In this document: in pieces, positions 1-5,881 of the stretch | Numbering within the stretch: the first letter of the stretch is position 1 | Layout: every line of letters starts with the position of its first letter | Source of the DNA: Bacteroidales bacterium | Lineage (GTDB): Bacteria; Bacteroidota; Bacteroidia; Bacteroidales; DTU049 | Direction: 5' to 3' | Assembly: GCA_030017935.1 (NCBI GenBank) | Contig: JASEGF010000030.1 | Location: 1 to 14,195, forward strand | Length of the DNA: 14,195 bases | Made by a program: the position numbers and the translations under genes | Notes under the pieces: model-generated | What the model saw: only the letters and a program-made list of their open reading frames with translations | Told to the model about the DNA's origin: nothing | The model's database searches: none

Positions 1-1
1 A

Positions 2-244
2 ACAGTTATTGGTATGGTTTCAGCATTTGACGCTATTGAAATTGCAGGTGATATCAGCCCTACTATTGTAGCAGGTGGTATGAAGGTAGCTCTTTTGACA
101 ACCGTCTTTGGTTTGATTGTAGGTATAATTTTACAAATTTTCTTTAATTATATTGTTTCACAAATAGAAACTATCGTAAATGATATGGAAGATAGTACCA
201 TTACATTTGTTGATATCATTTCTATGGCAAAAGATAATAAATAA
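2..244 (+). CDS. exbB: MotA/TolQ/ExbB proton-channel family protein, 5' partial
   Basis: This is the C-terminal 80 or so residues of a TolQ/ExbB-type inner-membrane channel subunit, which with ExbD uses the proton gradient to energise TonB or an equivalent outer-membrane coupling protein. The frame is open to the left edge (T-V-I-G before the first Met at 14), so the gene begins outside the window. What is visible is the family's last transmembrane helix region: a Gly-rich entry (ISPTIVAGGMKVAL), then a long hydrophobic helix (roughly VALLTTVFGLIVGIILQIFF), then a charged cytoplasmic tail. The next gene starts two bases after the stop, and two exbD genes follow, which supports the family assignment. 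Whether it is closer to ExbB, TolQ or a gliding-type MotA homologue cannot be told from the tail alone. Confidence 0.85.
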   Translation, partial: TVIGMVSAFDAIEIAGDISPTIVAGGMKVALLTTVFGLIVGIILQIFFNYIVSQIETIVNDMEDSTITFVDIISMAKDNK

Positions 245-246
245 TT

Positions 247-651
247 ATGAAAAATAAAAAATTATATAACATAATATTTGCAGCTGTATTAATAATATCA
301 GCAGCTGTAATTTTATTCGTTAATAGTGTAGATGTTAGATTATATGTGGGTTATGTTTTAATATTGGGCTCATTAATAGCTTTATTATATTCATCTATCA
401 GTGTAATGTCTAAAAACATTAAGAAAAATTTAAAATATATTATAGTTTTTATTGCAGCTATAGCTTTAGTAGTATTATTTTATTTCATTTCTCCTAGTAA
501 TGACCTCCCTCTATCTATTTATGAAAAAACAAATACTCCACTAGGATGGAGTAAAATAATAAATGCAGGCATGTATTTAGTATATACTTTAGTAGGAATT
601 GTTATTTTATCTCTTATATACTCTCAAGTTAGACATTTAATAAAAAAATAA
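247..651 (+). CDS. Small four-helix membrane protein of the exb cassette, unknown function
   Basis: I do not recognise a named family. The 134-residue product has four predicted membrane segments at about residues 8-26, 32-52, 63-81 and 105-128, short basic loops (KNIKKNLK at about 56-63) and a Lys-rich end (RHLIKK). There is no signal peptide cleavage site, so it should be an integral inner-membrane protein. The loop between helices 3 and 4 is the only sizeable soluble part (about 23 residues). It starts two bases after the exbB stop and ends four bases before the first exbD, so it is surely co-transcribed and translated with them. Its position inside the cassette suggests an accessory subunit of the proton channel, but that is inferred from context only. 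The ATG at 247 is the only start that fits the spacing. Confidence 0.8.
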   Translation: MKNKKLYNIIFAAVLIISAAVILFVNSVDVRLYVGYVLILGSLIALLYSSISVMSKNIKKNLKYIIVFIAAIALVVLFYFISPSNDLPLSIYEKTNTPLGWSKIINAGMYLVYTLVGIVILSLIYSQVRHLIKK

Positions 652-655
652 AATT

Positions 656-1228
656 ATGGCTAGAAAAATCCCACAATTAAATATGTCTTCAACGGCAGAT
701 ATTTCCTTCTTGCTTTTAACTTTCTTTTTACTTACATCATCTATTAATACTGATAAGGGATTATCGCGAATGCTACCACCTTTACCAGATCCGGATTCTA
801 AACCACCTATTATAAAAGAAAGAAATGTTTTTACAGTGTTAGTAAATACTTATGACCAACTTTTAGTAGAAGGTAAGCCGGGAGATATTCGTAATCTACG
901 TAAACAGGTAAAAGAATTTATAGCAAATCCTTATGATGAACCTAATCTCAGTGAAGGTGAATTTATTACTTTACCTCATTTAGGACAAGTAAGGAAATCC
1001 AAAGGTGTAATATCATTGCAAAATGATAGAGGTACATCTTATGAAATGTATATTAAAGTTCAGAATGAATTAGCAGGCGCCATCTATGAACTTAGAGATG
1101 AGCTAGCTCAAGAAAAACTTGGTAGATCTATTTCGCAGATCAGTGATCAAACTATCATAGATGAGATACAAAAAGCAGTGCCTATGTCTATTTCTGAAGC
1201 TGAACCAAAAGCAGTAGGAGGTAAATAA
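656..1228 (+). CDS. exbD: ExbD/TolR-family biopolymer transport protein (first copy, long)
   Basis: This is a TolR/ExbD-like subunit that pairs with the ExbB-type channel to convert proton flow into work on the outer membrane. The 190-residue protein has the family layout: a short cytoplasmic N-terminus (residues 1-13), one transmembrane helix (about 15-31) with the conserved proton-carrying aspartate at its start (Asp15 in STADISFLLL), and a periplasmic domain. After the helix comes a Pro-rich stretch (MLPPLPDPDSKPP, about 39-51), typical of Bacteroidota ExbD. The protein is longer than E. coli ExbD (about 140 residues). An insertion at about 90-125 and a tail after about 160 (ISDQTIIDEIQ...) account for the difference. 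It lies one base before the second exbD, and its last codons carry an AGGAGGT sequence that could serve that gene. Confidence 0.92.
   Translation: MARKIPQLNMSSTADISFLLLTFFLLTSSINTDKGLSRMLPPLPDPDSKPPIIKERNVFTVLVNTYDQLLVEGKPGDIRNLRKQVKEFIANPYDEPNLSEGEFITLPHLGQVRKSKGVISLQNDRGTSYEMYIKVQNELAGAIYELRDELAQEKLGRSISQISDQTIIDEIQKAVPMSISEAEPKAVGGK
1216..1222 (+). promoter_or_regulatory. Shine-Dalgarno-like AGGAGGT before second exbD
   Basis: AGGAGGT sits inside the last codons (Val-Gly-Gly-Lys) of the first exbD and ends seven bases before the ATG at 1230, the ideal spacing. Other starts in the window show no comparable sequence, in line with the weak use of Shine-Dalgarno pairing in Bacteroidota. It may be a by-product of the Gly-Gly codons. 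Confidence 0.4.
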
Positions 1229-1229
1229 C

Positions 1230-1700
1230 ATGTCAAGATATAGAAAAGAAAAGAAAAAAGAAGTTCCAGCTTTAAATACTTCTTCAATGTCTGATATTAT
1301 TTTTATGTTCCTTTTTTTCTTTATGGTTATTACAACTATTCGTGAAGCCACATTATTTGTTAAGGTTAGTGTACCCGCTGCTACAGAAATTCAAAAATTA
1401 GAAAGGAAAAATTTAGTATCATACATATACATAGGTACTCCTACGAATATACAAATGTATGGATCAGAATCTCGTATTCAATTAAATGATCAATTTGGAA
1501 CTGTAGAACAAATAAGCGCTTTTATCGAAAGTGAACGCGCTGCTCGTCCAGAACAAGACAGACCATTCTTAATTACTTCTCTTAAAGTAGATCAAGATGT
1601 TCGCATGGGTATAGTAACTGATGTGAAACAAGAACTTAGGAAAGTTGGTGCTTATAAAATTAATTACTCAGCTAAAAAAACTGATAATTTATTTAAATAA
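1230..1700 (+). CDS. exbD: ExbD/TolR-family biopolymer transport protein (second copy)
   Basis: This second TolR/ExbD-like subunit is clearly a different paralogue from the one upstream. Its 156 residues comprise a strongly basic cytoplasmic N-terminus (RYRKEKKKE), the NTSSMSDIIF motif with the key aspartate at residue 22, a Phe-rich transmembrane helix (about 23-39) and a compact periplasmic domain. That domain ends in the expected fold elements (RPFLITSLKVDQDVRMGIVTDVKQELRKVGAYKINYSA), the C-terminal part where ExbD-type proteins dimerise. The ATG at 1230 follows the upstream stop by one base and has AGGAGGT at 1216-1222, seven bases away, an unusually good Shine-Dalgarno sequence for this kind of organism. 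It is the last gene of the cassette and is followed by a hairpin terminator. Two ExbDs per ExbB is a recurring arrangement in Bacteroidota. Confidence 0.93.
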   Translation: MSRYRKEKKKEVPALNTSSMSDIIFMFLFFFMVITTIREATLFVKVSVPAATEIQKLERKNLVSYIYIGTPTNIQMYGSESRIQLNDQFGTVEQISAFIESERAARPEQDRPFLITSLKVDQDVRMGIVTDVKQELRKVGAYKINYSAKKTDNLFK

Positions 1701-1725
1701 ATAATTAAAATTTAAAAATTTTTTT

Positions 1726-1760
1726 AAAAAAGGGACTAAATTTTTAGTCCCTTTTTATTT
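1726..1760. terminator. Bidirectional intrinsic terminator between convergent operons
   Basis: A near-perfect inverted repeat. The GC-containing arm GGGACTAAA (1732-1740) pairs with TTTAGTCCC (1743-1751), and the stem is extended outward by A-tract/T-tract pairing (1727-1731 with 1752-1756). The stem is followed by a T-run on the plus strand and by a T-run (A-run at 1726-1731) on the minus strand, so it can stop transcription from both sides. It lies 26 bases after the second exbD and overlaps the stop codon of the minus-strand glycosyltransferase at 1759. Confidence 0.88.
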
Positions 1761-2853
1761 ATATTGTTTCATACAATTCTATTAATTTTTTCCCCTCATT
1801 CTCCCAATTATAATATTTCTCAATTGCATTTCTACCATTTAAGCCCATTTCCTTAGCTATTTGATTGTTATTTATTAGAAGACTAACTTTATCAGCTATT
1901 GACTCTATATCAAATGGATTAAAACAAAAACCACAATTATTTACTTCTATAATTTCTTTATAATGTGGCATATCAGATGCAATAATCGGTAAACCAGCAG
2001 CAAAATATTCAAATATTTTTGTACTTAATGCTATTAAATAATTAGGTACAGGATGTAATAAAAGTAATCCAATTTTTACTTTAGAAAGTAATGCTACTAC
2101 CTCATCTCGACCCAAAACTCCATGATAAATCACTTGCTCCCATTCTTTATGATTTTGCAAATCAGCTTCTAATGATGGAGTAGAAAATTTGCCAGCTAAA
2201 TGCAGCTTAATATTAGCTTTATAGGCCACCTGCATCATCTCATATATTCCCCTAATCCCTGATATACCTCCTATATAAATCATAGCGTTCTCTCTATCTT
2301 CCCATCTTGCATTGATATATGGAAATTCTTTTAACTTTGGATAATTTCTCACTTCTACAGTTTTATCATTATATTTCTTTAGTCTATTCGTAATCTCTGG
2401 CACTACAGTTACTATAGCTGTAAATTTCTTTACAGATTTATTCTCATATTTTTTAAAAGCACTTGCGATTATTTTAAGAAGAAATTTATTGAGATAAGGT
2501 TTACTTAATAATTGCTTGGGTACATCCTCGTGAACATCATAGATAACTTTTTTATTTCTTTTCAAAAGTTTAAGTCCAATAGGTATAAGCTCTGGATCAT
2601 GGAAATGGTAGATATCTGCATCTACCATCAATGCTTTTTTATATACTCTTTTAGTAGTTAATATCATACGTTTTAATCTAGAGCTAGGCTTTCCCACATC
2701 ATATATTTTTATTCCATCTACTATATTATCTCCGAGACCATCAGCTACTACTAAACTGATTTCATAAATATTTTGTAAACTCTTGCATTCTTTGTGAAAT
2801 ATTCTGATATCATCTCTTTGGTGTACACTAGTTAAATGACAAACTCTCTTCAT
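1759..2853 (-). CDS. Family-4 glycosyltransferase (GT-B fold)
   Basis: This cytoplasmic enzyme would transfer a sugar from a nucleotide-sugar donor during surface polysaccharide or O-antigen synthesis. The donor and acceptor cannot be read from the sequence. The 364-residue length fits the family. The N-terminal acceptor-side domain has YHFHDPEL (82-89) and YDVHED (105-110), typical of Bacteroidota GT4 enzymes. The inter-domain link leads into a Gly-rich motif, IGGISGIRG (194-202). The C-terminal donor domain has KIFEYFAAGLPIIAS (279-293), the nucleotide-sugar binding region with its Glu-282. There is no signal peptide or membrane helix. It is the last gene of a three-gene minus-strand operon, starting 10 bases after the previous stop, and its stop lies inside the shared terminator. 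Confidence 0.9.
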   Translation of the reverse strand: MKRVCHLTSVHQRDDIRIFHKECKSLQNIYEISLVVADGLGDNIVDGIKIYDVGKPSSRLKRMILTTKRVYKKALMVDADIYHFHDPELIPIGLKLLKRNKKVIYDVHEDVPKQLLSKPYLNKFLLKIIASAFKKYENKSVKKFTAIVTVVPEITNRLKKYNDKTVEVRNYPKLKEFPYINARWEDRENAMIYIGGISGIRGIYEMMQVAYKANIKLHLAGKFSTPSLEADLQNHKEWEQVIYHGVLGRDEVVALLSKVKIGLLLLHPVPNYLIALSTKIFEYFAAGLPIIASDMPHYKEIIEVNNCGFCFNPFDIESIADKVSLLINNNQIAKEMGLNGRNAIEKYYNWENEGKKLIELYETI

Positions 2854-2863
2854 ATTTTACATT

Positions 2864-3916
2864 TTATTTATTTAATAATTCATTATAAATGTCAATAAAT
2901 TTCATTTTATTCACATCCATAGTAGCTTTTTGTATAATAATATTTCTGTTTATTTGCCATGCATTCAACTGATCAATTTTAAGTGCCTCACCCAAGAAAT
3001 TAGTATTTAAATCATTGACTATCAAGCCATTAACTTCATTTTTTATCCATTCATGATAAGCTGGTAGATCAGATACAACAGGAATGCAGCCAAAGCTCAT
3101 AGCTTCTAACAAACTCGTAGGTGTGCCATCAGATAAAGGAATAGACACATAAAGTTTAGCTATGTTGTAATATTCATAATTCTTATCTTTAGATAACCAA
3201 CCAACAAACTTCACATTATTATATAAAAGTCTATTCTCTACTATATATTCCAACCTGGCTTTATCGTCTCCCTCACCAGCTATTATAAGCTGCCAATTTT
3301 TATCAGCACTATTTTTTAAAAATCTCTCAAAAGCATATATTATCTCGTCAATCCTATAAATAGATTTAAGTAATCTATTAGAATAAATTATTTTTTCTTT
3401 TTCAGGTAAAGAATCAGGTGGGTTATTAATATTAGATAAAATAACTTGTTTAACTGGAATATATTTGTTGGTAATTTTTTGTATTTCTTGTATTACATGC
3501 TCAGCATCAGCAGTACAAATATTGGAATTATTAATTACATATTTTACCATTTTGCGATAAAAAAAACCTTTCTGAGGAGTTAGTAGTACATCGCTACCCC
3601 AAGCTGTTAAGACTATAGGGATATTAGTTTTTTTAGTAGCCAATACAGTCATTAATGCAGCTGTAGATATTTGCTGTATATGTATTAGAGAATATTTATT
3701 TGTTTTTAATAACTTTTTAAGCTTAAAATAAAAAAGAAAAAATTTAAAAGGTTTCTTGATAGAAAAATTAAATTTATGCAAATTGCTATCTTTATAATCA
3801 AAATTATCATTAATGCTATCAGTAGCTATATCTATGTAGTCGAAATAAGAATTTATCAAATTATAAAAATTAAATAAATGTATAGAATTAGAACTAACAA
3901 TAAGTAGTTTTTTCAT
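2864..3916 (-). CDS. Family-4 glycosyltransferase (GT-B fold), second enzyme
   Basis: This is a second retaining-type glycosyltransferase of 350 residues, only distantly similar to its neighbour. Visible family features are a basic, aromatic-rich stretch at 54-71 (KKPFKFFLFYFKLKKLLK) that may touch the membrane, TAWGSD (104-109), the sugar-nucleotide domain entry SNRLLKSIYRID (179-190), AGEG (213-216), and SDGTPTSLLEAMSFG (262-276) followed by PVVSD. In the EX7E motif of GT4 enzymes the first glutamate position is occupied by Asp263, with Glu271 as the second acidic residue. The conservative change is consistent with an active enzyme. It starts four bases after the stop of the ligase-like gene and shares its transcript. 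The substrate is unknown, and the context points to a cell-surface glycan. Confidence 0.88.
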   Translation of the reverse strand: MKKLLIVSSNSIHLFNFYNLINSYFDYIDIATDSINDNFDYKDSNLHKFNFSIKKPFKFFLFYFKLKKLLKTNKYSLIHIQQISTAALMTVLATKKTNIPIVLTAWGSDVLLTPQKGFFYRKMVKYVINNSNICTADAEHVIQEIQKITNKYIPVKQVILSNINNPPDSLPEKEKIIYSNRLLKSIYRIDEIIYAFERFLKNSADKNWQLIIAGEGDDKARLEYIVENRLLYNNVKFVGWLSKDKNYEYYNIAKLYVSIPLSDGTPTSLLEAMSFGCIPVVSDLPAYHEWIKNEVNGLIVNDLNTNFLGEALKIDQLNAWQINRNIIIQKATMDVNKMKFIDIYNELLNK

Positions 3917-3920
3917 AGCA

Positions 3921-5186
3921 TCAATTTTCTATTTTATCTTTCAAAAATGTAGGCTCATATAATAATAAGAAACTTATAATATAAGTAAAAAATACTACAC
4001 CAGATTGACGTTGCAAGAAAGACTCCCACACACCAAAATACAAAAAGCATATCATTACATATAAAAGTAAATATTTTTTTTGTTTAATGGCATTAACAAT
4101 ATATGCACAAATGATAGCTAAATAAGCAAAGATACCGATTACACCCATTTCTAATGCTATCCGTAAATATTGATTGTGTGAATCTAATAAAGGGTCCATA
4201 AGCGAGGTAAGGCCGTATTGGCTATATACATCTCTATAAACATCACCAGCACTACCTACTCCATAACCCATAGGATTTTCTCTGATTTTTTGCCAGCTTA
4301 GTGTCCATAATATTAATCTTTTTTCATTAGCTTTTTTAATAAATTGATCTGCATCTATATATTCTTGCGGATTTTTTATAAATGTGATAGTATTATTATA
4401 TGTTTCACTAAAATTAATTGCTCTGAAATGCCCATATTTAATTACCCCAAAACTAATTGCAATTAATAAAATGACAATGGTAGAAGCTAAAAGCGGTTTT
4501 AACTTTTTATATAAATAATAAATAATTATTGCTAAAATGGTAAAAAACAAAAATAAATTTGCAGATAATGATGACAGTAATAATATGCTAACGATAGAAA
4601 TAATTGAAAATAATATCAACAACCATTTAGGGAAATTAATAATTTTTTTATATTGCCAATAAAACATAGTCATTACACAAATGATAATATAGAAACTCAA
4701 ATAAGATGGATGGATGTGTTGTGAAAATCTAGAAGTGAAAAAAGCTGGCAAAATATGAATCTCATTATACATAATGACAGATTCTACAAAACCAATAGTA
4801 CTCCTGATAATCACTAATAACATAAATGAAATTATCCAAAATGGTAATGATAAAGGGTTTTTTGATTTAAATAAAAACAAAATACCAAAAACTAAGAAAG
4901 ATAATTTTTTTTCTAATTCGAAAAGTCCATCTTTAGTATCAGTAGCTTTTAAAAAAAATATCACTGATAAAACAAAAAATAAAACCCACAATATATTTAT
5001 ATTCCACTGAAAAACTAAATCCTTTTTAATAATTCCATAGATACAAAGTATCACAAAGCCGACTACTCCATAGGCTGCGTGAGAGGGATATACAAATAGT
5101 GTTATTAATGGTAAAATAATAGCAACGTCGTAATAATTTTTAGGAGATATTTGTTTAAAAAAGTCTTTAACTGCTTCTTTACTCAT
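3921..5186 (-). CDS. O-antigen ligase / polymerase-like membrane protein (Wzy_C/WaaL family)
   Basis: This polytopic inner-membrane protein of 421 residues has about ten or more hydrophobic segments and matches the O-antigen ligase/polymerase superfamily. These proteins join or polymerise undecaprenyl-linked glycans on the periplasmic face. A large periplasmic loop at about 250-345 carries the hallmarks: RLILW (290-294), ENPMGYGVGS (303-312) and DSHNQYLRIALEMGVIG (335-351), whose His337 is the conserved residue of the family. A second conserved stretch, ESFLQRQSGVVFF (388-400), is usual in Bacteroidota members. Ligase (WaaL), polymerase (Wzy) and protein O-glycan ligase cannot be told apart by sequence alone. 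It heads the operon with two glycosyltransferases. The ATG at 5186 lies about 36 bases downstream of a TAATTTTG promoter box on the minus strand. Confidence 0.85.
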   Translation of the reverse strand: MSKEAVKDFFKQISPKNYYDVAIILPLITLFVYPSHAAYGVVGFVILCIYGIIKKDLVFQWNINILWVLFFVLSVIFFLKATDTKDGLFELEKKLSFLVFGILFLFKSKNPLSLPFWIISFMLLVIIRSTIGFVESVIMYNEIHILPAFFTSRFSQHIHPSYLSFYIIICVMTMFYWQYKKIINFPKWLLILFSIISIVSILLLSSLSANLFLFFTILAIIIYYLYKKLKPLLASTIVILLIAISFGVIKYGHFRAINFSETYNNTITFIKNPQEYIDADQFIKKANEKRLILWTLSWQKIRENPMGYGVGSAGDVYRDVYSQYGLTSLMDPLLDSHNQYLRIALEMGVIGIFAYLAIICAYIVNAIKQKKYLLLYVMICFLYFGVWESFLQRQSGVVFFTYIISFLLLYEPTFLKDKIEN

Positions 5187-5222
5187 ATTTTATATTAATT
5201 CCAAAAAAATTTTTTTTGTAAA

Positions 5223-5230
5223 CAAAATTA
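5223..5230 (-). promoter_or_regulatory. Bacteroidota-type -7 box (TAATTTTG) for the glycan operon
   Basis: Read on the minus strand this is TAATTTTG, a full match to the Bacteroidota -7 consensus TAnnTTTG. It would start transcription near 5217, about 30 bases ahead of the ATG at 5186. I do not see a well-spaced -33 TTTG element; the nearest CAAA on the plus strand (5243-5246) is too close. AT-rich DNA can produce such matches by chance, so the call rests on position as well as on the motif. Confidence 0.45.
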
Positions 5231-5270
5231 CATTTAAAATTTCAAACGTATTAATATAAGATAAATCATA

Positions 5271-5278
5271 TATTTTTG
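5271..5278 (+). promoter_or_regulatory. Bacteroidota-type -7 box (TATTTTTG) for the NadR-like gene
   Basis: TATTTTTG is a full match to TAnnTTTG. It would give a transcript starting around 5283-5286, only some ten bases before the TTG start codon at 5293, so the message would be nearly leaderless. No convincing -33 TTTG is visible at the usual distance. Together with the minus-strand box at 5223-5230 it makes the 106-base gap a divergent promoter region. Confidence 0.45.
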
Positions 5279-5292
5279 CAAAAATTTTAAAA

Positions 5293-5829
5293 TTGAACTT
5301 TACATTACCCATAAAAATAGGAATTACTGGACCAGAATCTTCTGGTAAAACATGGTTAGCTGAGCAATTAGCTAATTATTTCAAAACTGATTATACTCCT
5401 GAGTATGCTCGCGAATATTTATTGAAACTAAACAGGCCATATAGCTATGATGATGTAATAGAAATAGCAAAAAAACAATGGGAAATGATAAATAATCAAC
5501 AGACTAATAATAGCAAAGTTGTAATTTATGATACTGAAATGTTAGTAATCTATGTATGGCTAATATACAAATATAAAAAATGCCCACAATGGATAATAGA
5601 TGCATTTCATAGACAATCCATAGATTTATATTTACTCTGCTATCCAGATATAGAGTGGAACTATGACCCATTAAGAGAAAACCCAGATAATCGCTTAGAA
5701 CTATTTAATATTTATGAAAATGAATTAATAAAAGCTAAAAAAAACTACTTCATTGTTACTGATCAATTAAAAAATAGATTTGTCAATGTCTTGAATTATA
5801 TTAAGAATAAATATCCATATATTTTTTAA
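5293..5829 (+). CDS. NadR C-terminal-like P-loop ATPase / ribosylnicotinamide kinase-like
   Basis: This is a 178-residue P-loop protein resembling the C-terminal kinase domain of NadR, which phosphorylates nicotinamide riboside to NMN in NAD salvage. It has a Walker A motif GPESSGKT (13-20) right after the first strand (IKIGIT), PEYAREYL (36-43) in the expected place, a Walker B-like VVIYDTE (76-82) and PDIEWNYDPLRENPDNR (118-134), which corresponds to the NadR segment around its DGLR motif. The DNA-binding and NMN adenylyltransferase domains of full NadR are absent, which is common for stand-alone Bacteroidota homologues. The start is TTG: there is no ATG between the upstream in-frame stop (5257-5259) and the Walker A motif. 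Kinase activity on nicotinamide riboside is likely but unproven. It is probably transcribed separately from mrdA, which has its own promoter box. Confidence 0.82.
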   Translation: MNFTLPIKIGITGPESSGKTWLAEQLANYFKTDYTPEYAREYLLKLNRPYSYDDVIEIAKKQWEMINNQQTNNSKVVIYDTEMLVIYVWLIYKYKKCPQWIIDAFHRQSIDLYLLCYPDIEWNYDPLRENPDNRLELFNIYENELIKAKKNYFIVTDQLKNRFVNVLNYIKNKYPYIF

Positions 5830-5850
5830 ATTTTACAATGATTTTATTTA

Positions 5851-5858
5851 TATTTTTG
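5851..5858 (+). promoter_or_regulatory. Bacteroidota-type -7 box (TATTTTTG) for mrdA-rodA
   Basis: This is the same octamer as before the NadR-like gene, in the 52-base gap after that gene's stop. It would start a transcript near 5865, about 17 bases before the mrdA ATG at 5882. A T-rich stretch at 5831-5834 is a weak candidate for the -33 element. If used, mrdA and rodA can be expressed independently of the upstream gene. Confidence 0.48.
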
Positions 5859-5881
5859 TAAAAAATTTTCAAATAAATTAA

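Noticed and set aside
1103..1351. Minus-strand open frame across the two exbD genes
   Set aside because: It is antisense to the well-supported transmembrane helix of the second ExbD and looks like a composition artefact.
4774..5010. Plus-strand open frame inside the ligase-like gene
   Set aside because: It is Lys/Asn-rich low-complexity translation antisense to membrane helices.
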